A stretch of DNA of 64,000 bases from Granulosicoccus sp036478565 (GTDB lineage: Bacteria; Pseudomonadota; Gammaproteobacteria; Granulosicoccales; Granulosicoccaceae), in assembly GCA_965224525.1 (NCBI GenBank), contig OZ245050.1:1302001-1366000 (forward strand), read 5' to 3'. Position numbers and translations under genes: made by a program. Under the pieces are notes generated by a model. It was not told the origin of the DNA. It saw only the letters and a list, made by a program, of their open reading frames with translations, and did not search any database. Of this stretch, positions 8,338-17,885 are shown in pieces. How positions within the stretch are numbered: position 1 is the stretch's first letter; every line of letters begins with the position of its first letter.

Positions 8338-11300
8338 GTGATTTTCAAGTGTCTACCTGGCTGTGGTTCACCGGCATACCAGGTAATGTTCAGATATGAG
8401 CCGAATATTTTACTACTATGTAGCAACTGGTATGGAGTCTGTATGTCGTACAGGCGCGTGGCACATACCTTGCATCTCGACCTCAACCCGAATTTCTTTA
8501 GCCGAATGGAAAATTTAGTTGTGGGCAAAGGGATTGCTGAAAAACAGAAACGATCATACCGCTTCTCGGAAAGCTGTCTTGACGGAGTATGGGAGTGGTC
8601 TGTGGGAAGCGACCTACTGGTGGCCAATGGGCGCTGGCATGAAATTCTTGGTCTGGACGTCGATGTCGGAGAAAGTTATTCAAGGGCAAGCTGGCTTGCG
8701 CTGGTCCACCCGGATGATGTCAGCCTGCTCGAAACCGGCTTACAGGCTTTGCTGGTCGGTTCGCTTGGAAGCAATAGTATTCATGAAATTGAATTACGCG
8801 TGCGCCATAAAAGCGGGCACTGGATCTGGGTGTTGCACAGATCGCAGGTTGTCGAAGGTAGCGTCGAGGCAGCGGCGCTGGTTTACGGAACCTTGCTCGA
8901 TATAACGATAGTACGGCAACAAACCGTATTACTGGCAGGGTCCAGGCGGTTTCTTGATCGTGCAAAGACAGCATCGGTGGTTGGTGGCTGGCAATATGAT
9001 TTGCTGGCCCGGCGTGTTTCCTGGTCGAAAGAGACCTGTCGAATACACGGGCGTGCTCCGGGCTATGAACCAACGCCGGAAGAGGCCATTGGGTATTTTG
9101 CAAAACCCGCAGTGCAGCTGTTTCGTCGTAGCGTTAAACACGCTATTGTTTCAGGCGATGGTTTCGATATTGAACTACCACTGCTTCGGACTGATGGTAA
9201 ACGTATTCTTGTTCGTGTTACTGGAGTGGTTGAATTCAACGCCGGTAAGCCTGCTGTTATCAGTGGCGCGGTACGGGATATTACCGATTCGGCTGCTATC
9301 AAGGTGGCGGAACTGCAACACGGCAATGTACAGCTTGAAAGAGCCAACGAGCGTCTGTCAATAGCTACCAGAAGCAGCGGCATTGGTATCTGGGATTTCA
9401 AGCTTTCCACGGGTGAATACCTGTGGGATGAACAGATGTTCGAGATTTATGGGCTGGACAGTAGCAAAGGCCCGAAGATTGACCCCCGTATCTGGCTCGG
9501 CGCACTGAATGAGCAGGATCAACAGATTGTACTTGATTCGTCACGGGCAGCGATCCTTGGTCATGGCCCGGACGATCTGGAGTTCAGAATTACTCGGGGC
9601 GATGGGAGTGAACGGGACATCTACGGAACAGCCCATGTTGTACGCGACAGCAAAGGCTTTGCAATTCGGCTCGTCGGCACCAATCAGGATGTCACTGAGT
9701 CTCGCCAGTTGACGCGAGACCTTGCCAGCCAGCACAAGCTTTTGCAGGTAACCTTGCAATCCATCGGAGACGGTGTGATTACTGCGGATACTTTCGGCAA
9801 TGTTATCTGGATGAATCCGGTTGCAGAGGAGATGGTTGGCTGGAATACATCGGAAGCCAGCGGGCGACCTCTGAACGACGTCTTCCAGATTGTCTGCGAA
9901 GGTACTCGGGAACTGGCACCGAATCCGGTGCTGAGTTGTTTAAAGGAAGATAGAGTTGTAGGACTGTCTGAGGATACAGTACTGATATCGGCCACTGGTG
10001 ATGAACGCTGGATTGAGCAATCGGCGGCGCCAATTCGTTGTGATAATGCTGAAATATACGGCGCTGTGCTGATCTTTCATGATGTCACTGATCAGCGAAA
10101 ACTGGCAACCGAAATGACCTGGCGAGCTACACATGATTCTTTGACTGGTTTGCTAAACCGCTCTGAGTTCGAGGCCAATTTGCGGCAATTGTTTGAAGAA
10201 CTTGACGAAGGTGACTGTTCTCATGCGTTATTGTACATCGATCTGGACCAATTCAAGATTGTCAATGACTCTTGCGGGCACGGCGCAGGCGATGACTTGC
10301 TTCGACAGGTTGGCCAGCTGTTACGGCAGATCGTGCGTGGGGACGATAAACTGGTGCGCCTCGGTGGCGATGAGTTTGCCATCATCATTGAAAACTGTTC
10401 GACCGATACCGCCATGCTGGTGGCGAGAGAAATATGCAGTCGCATGGACGAATATCGCTTCGTTTACGAGTCGCATCGCTTCCGAATTGGTGTCAGCATT
10501 GGACTGGTGCAGATCGATAACACATGGGATGACGTTTCAGCGATAATCCGCGCCGCAGATGCTGCCTGTTACGCAGCCAAGGATGCGGGCCGGAATCGCG
10601 TTCATCTGTGGTGCGACACTGATCACGGCCTGCAGCAGCGTCGTATCGAGACCAGATGGGCAACCCGTCTCGAAACAGCCCTGGATAACGCTGGTTTTGA
10701 GTTATTTGCACAGCGTGTGGAAGCACTCAGTTCTGCGACACCTGCGCACGATTTACTGTCCGCTGTAAATGATACATCTTCCGTACAGCGGAAGGGACAT
10801 CATGCGGAAGTGCTATTGCGCATGAAAGGGGAAGGCGATGCACTGATACTGCCGGGCGCATTTTTACCCGCGGCGGAGCGTTATAACCTGATATACCGTG
10901 TTGATCAGTGGGTGCTTATGCAAGTGGTGGCCTGGTTGGAATTACATAGCGAGAATATGAATCTGGATCGTCTCTGGATAAACCTGTCGGGTCAATCGGT
11001 AGGGGACAAACGCTTCCAGGCAGAAACACTTACGCAGTTGCAGACGGCAGGGCCAGCTATCTGTCACTCACTGTGTTTTGAGATTACTGAAACAGCAGCG
11101 GTAGTTAATATCAGCGATACAATTATGTTCATCAATGCATTGAAAAAGCTGAACGTCAAGGTGGCGTTGGATGATTTCGGCGCTGGTGCATCCTCATTCG
11201 GTTACTTGAAAACCTTGCCGGTAGATTATCTGAAGATTGACGGCCAGTTCGTACGTAACTTGACTACAGACCCTCTGGACAAGGCAGCCGTTCGTAGCTT

Positions 11301-11484
11301 CATTGAAGTAGCTCAGGTTATGGGCATAAAGACAGTTGCCGAGTTTGTTGAAACACCAGACGTATTGGCACAGCTTCGAATCATGGGCGTGGACTACGCT
11401 CAAGGGTGGTTATTGCATAAACCCGCACCGCTGGTAGATTTGGTCCACGTGCATACCTCGGAAAGTGTTGTTTGTCCTGACTAG
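8338..11484 (+). CDS. Multi-PAS diguanylate cyclase/phosphodiesterase (GGDEF-EAL)
   Basis: A protein of up to 1048 residues predicted to turn over cyclic di-GMP. Four PAS-like domains come first (about 80-190, 205-320, 345-455 and 465-580). Next is a GGDEF domain with an intact RLGGDEFAI motif near 690, then an EAL domain at the C-terminus. The EAL domain keeps EVLLRM (EAL position), NLSGQS, FEITET, LDDFGAG and the KIDGQF strand, so both halves could be active. It has no membrane segment or signal peptide, so sensing is cytosolic. The start is uncertain: GTG at 8338 gives the longest form, but an ATG at 8506 (MENLVVGKG) lies closer to the first PAS domain. It is convergent with an FMN-reductase remnant. 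Confidence 0.92.
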   Translation: MIFKCLPGCGSPAYQVMFRYEPNILLLCSNWYGVCMSYRRVAHTLHLDLNPNFFSRMENLVVGKGIAEKQKRSYRFSESCLDGVWEWSVGSDLLVANGRWHEILGLDVDVGESYSRASWLALVHPDDVSLLETGLQALLVGSLGSNSIHEIELRVRHKSGHWIWVLHRSQVVEGSVEAAALVYGTLLDITIVRQQTVLLAGSRRFLDRAKTASVVGGWQYDLLARRVSWSKETCRIHGRAPGYEPTPEEAIGYFAKPAVQLFRRSVKHAIVSGDGFDIELPLLRTDGKRILVRVTGVVEFNAGKPAVISGAVRDITDSAAIKVAELQHGNVQLERANERLSIATRSSGIGIWDFKLSTGEYLWDEQMFEIYGLDSSKGPKIDPRIWLGALNEQDQQIVLDSSRAAILGHGPDDLEFRITRGDGSERDIYGTAHVVRDSKGFAIRLVGTNQDVTESRQLTRDLASQHKLLQVTLQSIGDGVITADTFGNVIWMNPVAEEMVGWNTSEASGRPLNDVFQIVCEGTRELAPNPVLSCLKEDRVVGLSEDTVLISATGDERWIEQSAAPIRCDNAEIYGAVLIFHDVTDQRKLATEMTWRATHDSLTGLLNRSEFEANLRQLFEELDEGDCSHALLYIDLDQFKIVNDSCGHGAGDDLLRQVGQLLRQIVRGDDKLVRLGGDEFAIIIENCSTDTAMLVAREICSRMDEYRFVYESHRFRIGVSIGLVQIDNTWDDVSAIIRAADAACYAAKDAGRNRVHLWCDTDHGLQQRRIETRWATRLETALDNAGFELFAQRVEALSSATPAHDLLSAVNDTSSVQRKGHHAEVLLRMKGEGDALILPGAFLPAAERYNLIYRVDQWVLMQVVAWLELHSENMNLDRLWINLSGQSVGDKRFQAETLTQLQTAGPAICHSLCFEITETAAVVNISDTIMFINALKKLNVKVALDDFGAGASSFGYLKTLPVDYLKIDGQFVRNLTTDPLDKAAVRSFIEVAQVMGIKTVAEFVETPDVLAQLRIMGVDYAQGWLLHKPAPLVDLVHVHTSESVVCPD

Positions 11485-11770
11485 TCCGATGTTGGGGGAG
11501 CATTCGGATTAGCTGTCCGGTGGTATTGGCCGCTTTGGCACCACGAGGCAAGTGCAGTCCGGAGTCATCCCCGCGGTAGGAGGCGTGTGCCAGGGCTATA
11601 CTGTCTGGTGTTTGCTCACCTTCGAGATCGGGAGAAAATACGGGAAGCCGCAGCGTTCCGTCGAATAGTATCATTTCAATACCAACCGGAGCTGCCATTG
11701 CAAGCGCATGAAGCAGGGCAGTATTGCTTGATGCTTTGCGTGTACTTCCTGATATGGCTAGCAATTTCAA
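11485..11770 (-). pseudogene. Remnant of an NADPH-dependent FMN reductase
   Basis: The first 60 or so codons from 11770 read as the N-terminus of an NAD(P)H-dependent FMN reductase. The flavodoxin-like phosphate loop is visible (LLAISGSTRKASSNTALL) and is followed by LPVFSPDLEGE. After about residue 62 the similarity stops: the central PEYNHG-type region and the C-terminal half of this roughly 180-residue family are absent. The frame then runs into the antisense of the GGDEF-EAL gene. This looks like a truncated gene, perhaps deleted when the neighbour arrived. It starts 2 bases after the end of rep on the same strand. Confidence 0.6.
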
Positions 11771-11771
11771 A

Positions 11772-13778
11772 TCAGCTCTTCGTCAACATATCCATTAAAC
11801 CCTTTAGCGCATCCTTACCGACAGCACGCGTTAGCTCAACGTTTGTTGCGTCGAGTTCGCCCATGAACACGACATCCTCAGCTGGCAGCTCGTCGAGAAA
11901 GCGGCTGGCATCACAGGCACTGGTATCACCGTAACTCTGACGGGCGCGGGCGCGGGTAAAGGTCAGCGTGTGTTGTGCGCGGGTCATGCCAACGTAGGCG
12001 AGCCGCCTTTCTTCCTCGATTGCTGCGTCTTCCACGCTGTTTCGATGTGGTATCAGCTGCTCTTCCATGCCAACCATAAAGACGTGCGGGAATTCCAGCC
12101 CCTTGGCTGCATGCAGGGTCATCAATTGCACCTGGTTGTCTTCACTTTCTTCATCCTGGCGTGCCATCAGGTCATGCAAACTCAGTTGTCGAACGACATC
12201 GGACAGGGAGCGATCGCGTTGTTCCTCATCGGTTAACAGCCGCTTGATCCAGGCCAGAAGTTCTTCGGTGTTCTCAATGGCGCGAGACGCCTTGGCCGGT
12301 ACCTCGTGCTGTTTCTCCAGCCAGTCGGTATAGTCGATGTCTGCAAAAACCCCTTGAACAACGGCCAGCGTGTCACCGCGTTCCGCATTGTCTGCAGCGA
12401 GTGTCAGCCAGTTGGCGAACTGTTGCAATCGGTGCAGGGCGCGACCACTGACAACGCTTTCGAGGCCGATATCGTGGCAGGCTGCAAACAGAGCGATATT
12501 TCGCTTGCGCGCATACTGGCCCAGCTTTGACAGCGTAGTTGGGCCGATTTCACGGCGAGGCGTGTTGACGCAGCGAAGAAAGGCGGTGTCATCGTCCGGA
12601 TTCACCATCAACTTCAGGTACGCCAGCATGTCCTTGATTTCCGGTTTGTCGAAAAATGAACTGCCGCCGCTTATGGAATAGGGAATCTGCTTTTCCCGAA
12701 AAGCCTGCTCGAAAGCTCGCGACTGAAAATTACTGCGGTAGAGAACGGCGAAATCACCCCAGCGCGTATTCTTCTGAAAATGCCGGGTCAGTATTTCTGC
12801 CGCTACCCAGTCAGCCTCATCCAGCGTGTGTTTGCAGACCGACACCCGCAGAGGGTCACCAATGCCCAGATCGCTCCACAGTCGTTTTTCAAAAACATGT
12901 GGATTGTTGTTGATGAGTGCATTTGCACAGCGCAGGATGCGCTGGCTTGATCGGTAGTTTTGCTCCAGTTTGATAACCCGGAGGTTGGGGTAGTCTTCCT
13001 TGAGCGCCAGCAGATTCTCCGGCCGCGCACCGCGCCAGGAGTAGATGGATTGATCATCGTCACCGACAGCCGTCAACGCACCGAATTTGTCGACCAGTAA
13101 TTGCACCAGCGCGTATTGCGCGGCATTAGTGTCTTGATACTCATCGACCAGTAAATGACGAATACGACCTTGCCATTTTTCCCTTACTTCGCGGTGCTCA
13201 CGCAGCAGCACAACGGGCAAGCTGATCAGGTCATCGAAATCGACAGAATTGCAGGCGCGCAGAAATTCGTCATAACGAGCGAAAAGCAGTGCGCCGATGC
13301 GGTGTTGTTCTTCGGCAGCCGCTGCCAATGCCATTTGCGGGCTGACGAAATCATTCTTCCAGGTTGAGATCAACTTTTGCAGCACTCGATCTTCGATGGC
13401 GCTGTTGGCCTCGGCAATAATCTCGCGCATCGCGCCGAGTGAATCACTCTGATCCAGAATGGTAAAACCGCGTTTCAGCCCGATTGCCTGCCCATCCTTG
13501 TGCAGCATGTCCATGCCCAGCCGGTGGAATGTCGAGATCATCAGGCCACGCGTTTGTTTGGCCGACAATTGCTTTTTCAGACGGGCACGCATTTCCATTG
13601 CCGCCTTGTTGGTAAAGGTGACGGCAACTATCGAACCGGGAGCGTACTGCTTCTTTTCAATAAGCCAGGCGATTTTCTGCGTGATGACACCGGTTTTTCC
13701 GCTGCCAGCGCCAGCCAGCACGAGCAACGGTGTTTCAAAATGTGTGACAGCGGCAAGCTGCTGCGGATTAAGGCCCAT
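11772..13778 (-). CDS. rep: ATP-dependent DNA helicase Rep
   Basis: A superfamily 1A 3'-5' helicase that helps replication forks pass bound proteins. The ATG at 13778 (MGLNPQQLAAV) aligns with the E. coli Rep N-terminus and gives about 668 residues, close to the family length. An upstream ATG at 13850 would add a Pro/Arg-rich stretch unlike the family. Visible motifs are Q (LNPQQ), Walker A (LAGAGSGKT), Ia (VTFTNKAA), II (LLVDEYQDTN), III (VGDDDQSIYSWRGA), IV (LEQNYRSSQRIL), V (LMTLHAAKGLEF) and VI (EERRLAYVGMTRA). All helicase motifs appear intact. RLQQFANWL and FSISGG-like segments favour Rep over UvrD. Confidence 0.93.
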   Translation of the reverse strand: MGLNPQQLAAVTHFETPLLVLAGAGSGKTGVITQKIAWLIEKKQYAPGSIVAVTFTNKAAMEMRARLKKQLSAKQTRGLMISTFHRLGMDMLHKDGQAIGLKRGFTILDQSDSLGAMREIIAEANSAIEDRVLQKLISTWKNDFVSPQMALAAAAEEQHRIGALLFARYDEFLRACNSVDFDDLISLPVVLLREHREVREKWQGRIRHLLVDEYQDTNAAQYALVQLLVDKFGALTAVGDDDQSIYSWRGARPENLLALKEDYPNLRVIKLEQNYRSSQRILRCANALINNNPHVFEKRLWSDLGIGDPLRVSVCKHTLDEADWVAAEILTRHFQKNTRWGDFAVLYRSNFQSRAFEQAFREKQIPYSISGGSSFFDKPEIKDMLAYLKLMVNPDDDTAFLRCVNTPRREIGPTTLSKLGQYARKRNIALFAACHDIGLESVVSGRALHRLQQFANWLTLAADNAERGDTLAVVQGVFADIDYTDWLEKQHEVPAKASRAIENTEELLAWIKRLLTDEEQRDRSLSDVVRQLSLHDLMARQDEESEDNQVQLMTLHAAKGLEFPHVFMVGMEEQLIPHRNSVEDAAIEEERRLAYVGMTRAQHTLTFTRARARQSYGDTSACDASRFLDELPAEDVVFMGELDATNVELTRAVGKDALKGLMDMLTKS

Positions 13779-13915
13779 GATTGACGCTGGTGGTGCAGGT
13801 TGCTGGCGGGGCGCTATTCTAGCCCGGATGACTGGCGGATGTTCGGGCAAGCCTGCGGATGCAATCTCGGGACAGCCGTATACTGTGGTCTGAATTGAAG
13901 AGCCTCAACCAGTCT

Positions 13916-14713
13916 ATGAGCAGTACTATTATGAACAACGCACGCCGGGCCGCCATTCGAGCGGTATTGTCGGCAGCCGATGTCATCGACACCTTTTTGG
14001 CCAATGGCGACTGGCAGGTAACCCTGAAGGCTGACGACTCGCCTGTAACAGAAGTTGATATTGCGGCTGAGACAGCGATCAGATCAATCTTGACCGAAGC
14101 GCTACCGGAAGCTGCCTTTTATGGTGAGGAAACCGGCCACTCTGCCGGAAGCGGGGGGGAGGCTAAATACCGTTGGCTGGTTGATCCAATTGATGGCACC
14201 AAGAGCTTCATACGGGGCATGCCGTTCTACTCAACACAAATTGCACTAGAGGCAGATGGTCAGCTGATTCTCGGTGTGTCCAATGCGCCTGCTTATGGCG
14301 AAAGGCTGGTTGCCGCTGTAGGTGAAGGTGCGTGGTTGAATGAGCGACGGGTACAGGTACGCTCAGAGATTACTCGTGTGGAAGATGCTTTCCTGTCTTC
14401 GGGAAATCTAACCACGCTGGCCGCAGAGTCCGACCTGTGGGCGCGCTATGGATCGGTTGTCAATCGAGCAAGGCGGGTACGCGGTTATGGTGATTTTTGC
14501 CACTATCATCAGTTGTGCATGGGGCAAGCTGATCTGATCATAGAGTCCGATGTGAATATCCTGGATATCGCAGCCCTGACTGTCGCTGTGCGTGAGGCGG
14601 GCGGCATTATCACCGACCTGGCAGGCAAGGCTATTGATAAACAAACAACATCCGTGCTGGCAGCTGCTACGGTTGAATTGCATGCCGAGGTTTTATCGCT
14701 TGGTCTGAGCTGA
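13916..14713 (+). CDS. Inositol-monophosphatase-family phosphatase (HisN/CysQ-like)
   Basis: A protein of about 265 residues in the Mg-dependent, Li-sensitive phosphatase family. The metal-binding motifs are visible: FYGEETG near residue 75, then LVDPIDGTKSFIRGMPFY, and a C-terminal ILDIAAL motif. The FIRG segment after DGTKS is typical of histidinol-phosphatase (HisN-type) members. Alternatives are 3',5'-bisphosphate nucleotidase (CysQ) or a general inositol monophosphatase, and sequence reading alone does not separate them. The start is uncertain: an ATG at 13859 precedes those at 13916 and 13931. It is divergent from rep, with their start regions close together. Confidence 0.75.
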   Translation: MSSTIMNNARRAAIRAVLSAADVIDTFLANGDWQVTLKADDSPVTEVDIAAETAIRSILTEALPEAAFYGEETGHSAGSGGEAKYRWLVDPIDGTKSFIRGMPFYSTQIALEADGQLILGVSNAPAYGERLVAAVGEGAWLNERRVQVRSEITRVEDAFLSSGNLTTLAAESDLWARYGSVVNRARRVRGYGDFCHYHQLCMGQADLIIESDVNILDIAALTVAVREAGGIITDLAGKAIDKQTTSVLAAATVELHAEVLSLGLS

Positions 14714-15020
14714 TGTCGATGGTTAGTCGGCTTCGGTCCGAGTTCAGAATAGTGGGCCTGGACAGCACCAGTATTACCGGTTCAAACATGGCACCAGTTT
14801 GCAGTTCAACATCGACGGACATTTCGTGATACACCAAACCGATATTCCGGGCGCAAGAGAGTTTGGGATCACTATGGCGAAGAAAGGCTAGCAAACACAA
14901 TGGTAAAGGATTCGAATTCCACAGCGGGTGCATCTGAGCCAAACCAGGCGGCCAATTCTGTAGAATGCATTGGCAATATAAGTTGACAGAAACAAACGGA
15001 TTTTCTGGGGAGTAAGGATA
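14714..15020. other. Intergenic region before the broken FKBP gene
   Basis: No recognisable gene on either strand. A minus-strand open frame (14667-14942) overlaps the phosphatase end and matches nothing I recognise. The last 20 bases carry the ribosome binding site (GGGGAGTAAGGATA) for the pseudogene at 15021. Confidence 0.4.
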
Positions 15021-15494
15021 ATGTTAGTTCAAGTGGTTTTGTTAGCTACATGCATGCTGTTATCAGCTTGCGGCGATGACAGTGAACGACCTTCGCTACC
15101 TGGCGGTTCAATGGAACTCGATCAGTTTTTGGCCGAGAACGCTGCCCGTGAGGAAGTATCTGTTACAGAATCTGGTTTGCAATAAGAGGTGTTAAGGGCG
15201 GCAGATGGCTTTAAGCCGAATAGAGAAAGCATCATTACTGCGCACTATATTGGTACATTGGCGGATGGCTCCGAATTCGATAATTCTTACTCGCGTGGTG
15301 AACCGATAACAATTCCCTTGGCAGGGGCCCTTGATGGTTGGGTAGAGGGCGTTCAACTAATGAGTGTTGGATCTCAATACCGATACGTGATGCCCGCACA
15401 TCTAGCTTATGGTGATGTTGGTGCGGGATCGCTAATTGGTCCGGGCGCTACTCTGGTATTTGAAATAGAACTATTAGAAATTAACTCGAATTAG
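15021..15494 (+). pseudogene. FKBP-type peptidyl-prolyl isomerase lipoprotein, interrupted by TAA
   Basis: The frame starts with a lipoprotein signal (LLATCMLLSACGDD, lipobox LSAC) and runs 54 codons to ...TESGLQ. There an in-frame TAA stop lies at 15183-15185. Reading continues in the same frame as EVLRAADGFKP and then a full FKBP domain (HYIGTLADGSEFDNSY, GWVEGVQLMSVGSQYRYVMP, LAYGD, LVFEIELLEI) to a normal stop at 15492. In Mip/FklB-like proteins the segment is typically SGLQYxVL, so a Tyr codon TAT or TAC has become TAA by one base change. The ribosome binding site is good. Low-level read-through, or restart at the GTG at 15189, would give a domain without export signal. Confidence 0.8.
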
Positions 15495-15502
15495 CGATTG
15501 GT

Positions 15503-15565
15503 GCGTTTGATAGTCGTGAGCGAACCTTTGTATTCGAAAATAGTGTATTTGGCACAATCGTTTAA
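15503..15565 (+). pseudogene. Fragment of a paralog of the lipoprotein gene at 24338
   Basis: Twenty codons (peptide AFDSRERTFVFENSVFGTIV) ending in TAA. They match codons 94 onward of the intact lipoprotein gene (VFDSGERTFVFEDIVFG). By eye 46 of 52 bases agree between 15503-15554 and 24617-24668, including 23 identical in a row. The reading frame is the same and both copies are on the plus strand. No 5' part of the gene is visible upstream, where the FKBP frame ends 9 bases earlier. This is a relic of a duplicated or recombined gene at the left edge of the amine-catabolism island. Confidence 0.75.
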
Positions 15566-16734
15566 GACAGAAAATAGGTCGAAAGGCGATCAAATGCCTG
15601 AGTCAGCGTGGCGGGGTCCTGAGCATAGCAAAGCCGAAGGTAGCCCTCACCGGGTTCACCAAAAGCAATCCCTGGGGCCAAACCAACACCGGTTTTATGC
15701 AAAATAGTTTTGGCCGTGGTCAAGCTGTCATTGGCTCCTGCTACCTTGAAAAAACAATAAAACGCACCGTCGGGTTCAACAAATTCGATTCGATCGCTGC
15801 TGGATAAATACCCGGCGGTTATGTCGTAGGCGTCGGATAGTTTTTTACGCAGGTTGACGATATCTTTTTCGCCCTCTCGCAAGGCGACCTCTCCTGCGGC
15901 TTGTATAAAACCAGGAGGCCCGGCGATGTTGAGCTCGGTCAATTGAGCAAAAATGCTCTCGAGTCCACATGGCGCATTGATCCATCCAAGTCGCCACCCT
16001 GTCATCGACCAGGCTTTGGAAAAGCTGTTAACAGAGATAAACAAATCATCTACATTAACAATAGACTGAAAAGAAGGAGCGACGTTGGCACCGCGGTAGA
16101 GCCGCGCATAGACATCATCTGCGATAATCCAGATTCCCAGCCTGCGACAATGTTCCAGTAGCGTAGTCTGATCCTGTGTACTCATTGCCCAACCAGTGGG
16201 ATTGTTGGGAGAGTTGATAACGATGGCTTTGGTTTCTGCTGTAAGGCTTGATATAACCCTGTTCATGTCAAGGTGCCATCGACCCTTGTTAATTGTCAGC
16301 GTGATGTTGCGAATGATTGCTCCAGAAATTATACAAACTTGTGAGATATTGGGCCATGACGGCTCAATTATCACCACGCGATCATTAGCTGAAATAATCG
16401 CTTGCGCCACTAGCGCAAGTCCCTGCATCCCGGATGCGGTAACCGTAATACGATCAGGTTCAATCAGTGTTCCATACAAGTCATTTGTGTAATTCGCAAT
16501 TTCCTGGCGTAACGAGGAGCGCCCACTGTTTGGCTGATAGAAGTGGTTTCCGTTAGTCAATTCGTTCGTTGCAACATCGACAACATGCTGTGGAGTCGGC
16601 CACGCGCCTTCGCCAAACCAAAGCGGTATGATATCGGGCATGGACATACCCAGCTCGGCGATTTCGCGAATCTTACTTGCTTCAAGATTCGGTATGCGCG
16701 CACTTAAAGGTAAAGTGATGAATGGTTGTTCCAT
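15562..16734 (-). CDS. PLP-dependent class I/II aminotransferase
   Basis: A 390-residue fold-type I aminotransferase. Visible features are SPNNPTGWA (Asn and substrate-side loop), IADDVYARLYR (PLP-binding Asp and Tyr), the PLP Lys in NSFSKAWSMTGWRLGW near residue 240, and a C-terminal Arg in GYLRLCYA that would bind the substrate carboxylate. It belongs to the broad AspC/aromatic/alanine-type group, and substrate cannot be assigned. It shares a strand with the LysR gene and sits back to back with the MttB-flavoprotein-ABC operon. It may remove the amino group after demethylation of an N-methylated amino acid (inference). Confidence 0.85.
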   Translation of the reverse strand: MEQPFITLPLSARIPNLEASKIREIAELGMSMPDIIPLWFGEGAWPTPQHVVDVATNELTNGNHFYQPNSGRSSLRQEIANYTNDLYGTLIEPDRITVTASGMQGLALVAQAIISANDRVVIIEPSWPNISQVCIISGAIIRNITLTINKGRWHLDMNRVISSLTAETKAIVINSPNNPTGWAMSTQDQTTLLEHCRRLGIWIIADDVYARLYRGANVAPSFQSIVNVDDLFISVNSFSKAWSMTGWRLGWINAPCGLESIFAQLTELNIAGPPGFIQAAGEVALREGEKDIVNLRKKLSDAYDITAGYLSSSDRIEFVEPDGAFYCFFKVAGANDSLTTAKTILHKTGVGLAPGIAFGEPGEGYLRLCYAQDPATLTQAFDRLSTYFLS

Positions 16735-16832
16735 GAAGAAAAACTCAGGCTCTGTTGTCAGCAGCTACAATAGACAGTCGAGGCCGCTTTTAGAAGTGGA
16801 AGTGCAGGGTGAAGGTACCCAAGTAAATACAA

Positions 16833-17765
16833 TCATTGATGAACTTGAATACTGTCCAGCAATTGCATGCAAGATGCATTTCGCTGAAGCAGCCATCGGC
16901 GCAAATCATAGGCGGCACTGTTTTCTTTCAATGGCATAGGAGTCACCAGGCAGTAGGATTTTCCGGTCTGCCAGGAGACTGGAAGAACGGGAACAAGTAA
17001 ACCTGCTTTTAACAAATACCCGCATGCGCTGACGAAACCCAAAGCTGCGCTGCGGCCATTTAGTGCTGTCTGTAAAACAACAGAATAATCCGGAACTGCC
17101 ATCTCCTCCGGTATTCCGCAAATAGACTGCCGTGTCTCAGCCAGGAATGATTCCCAGGATATTCGCGCGTCTGATAGCGTTACAATGGAATGTTTCGCAC
17201 CTTGTTTGCAATGATCAAGCATGCCGTTTCTCTTGAGGTAGTCAGGTGAGGCAACGGCAATTAGTTGTTCAGGGCAAAACGTAGTGGTGTGCTCGCCGGG
17301 ACCAATTTCCGATTCAAGCCTCAGCCCCAGATCACAGGGCGTTACAACCCCGGAAACCTCCCCTGCCGTCAGTTGAAAACTCAGAGACACACCGGGTAGC
17401 TCTCGCCTGAAACTGTCCAGCTGTGGAATGAGCCAATGAGCTGCGAAAGCTGTCGATACTGACAGAGTCAGATTGTTATTTGAGTGCTCTTTTGGCGCTA
17501 TCTGGTCTATCACATGTTCCAAAGAATCAAATGCGAGGTTGACTGCACGAAACAGTTTTTCGCCAGCCGGTGTCAGCGTTAGTGCTGCCTTGTGGCGGAT
17601 GAACAATTTGCTGCGGAGGGTTTTCTCCAGCAATCCAATAGATTTACTAACCGCAGGTTGGGTCACGTTCAGAAGACGGCCCGCTTCTGTGAAATTTAAT
17701 GTCCTGGCTGCTGCCTCAAATGTAAACAAAGCATTGGCGGAGGGTATTTTGTTACGGAGAGTCAT
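16833..17765 (-). CDS. LysR-family transcriptional regulator (GcvA-like)
   Basis: A 310-residue LysR-type regulator. The winged helix-turn-helix is at residues 10-70 (FTEAGRLLNVTQPAVSKSIG), followed by a substrate-binding-like effector domain. The wording of the N-terminus (NALFTFEAAARTLNFTEA) places it near GcvA-type regulators. It is divergent from the methyltransferase operon, with 120 bases between start codons, the usual arrangement for a LysR activator of the adjacent operon. A perfect dyad, ATAACT-ACA-AGTTAT (17764-17778), overlaps its own start and may be an autoregulatory site. The effector is unknown but is probably the island's substrate or a breakdown product. Confidence 0.88.
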   Translation of the reverse strand: MTLRNKIPSANALFTFEAAARTLNFTEAGRLLNVTQPAVSKSIGLLEKTLRSKLFIRHKAALTLTPAGEKLFRAVNLAFDSLEHVIDQIAPKEHSNNNLTLSVSTAFAAHWLIPQLDSFRRELPGVSLSFQLTAGEVSGVVTPCDLGLRLESEIGPGEHTTTFCPEQLIAVASPDYLKRNGMLDHCKQGAKHSIVTLSDARISWESFLAETRQSICGIPEEMAVPDYSVVLQTALNGRSAALGFVSACGYLLKAGLLVPVLPVSWQTGKSYCLVTPMPLKENSAAYDLRRWLLQRNASCMQLLDSIQVHQ

Positions 17766-17778
17766 AACTACAAGTTAT
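17764..17778. promoter_or_regulatory. Dyad at the LysR gene start, possible operator
   Basis: ATAACTACAAGTTAT is a perfect 6-3-6 inverted repeat overlapping the LysR start codon, in the 120-bp divergent region. It lacks the exact T-N11-A spacing, so assignment as a LysR box is tentative. Confidence 0.3.
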
Positions 17779-17885
17779 CACATTGGCTAATTAATTCATC
17801 GTTTCATATCTATTTCACCTGTTGTAGGGTATTGCTCTCAAAACAGATCGGGTTCAAATTTATACCCAAGCTCAGGAGTCCACTA

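Noticed and set aside
14667..14942. 91-codon minus-strand frame after the phosphatase gene
   Set aside because: It overlaps the phosphatase end, has no ribosome binding site that I can see and matches no family I recognise.
15183..15185. Stop-codon recoding (selenocysteine or similar) in the FKBP gene
   Set aside because: The stop is TAA, which is not used for selenocysteine or pyrrolysine. The aligned residue is Tyr and a point mutation explains it.
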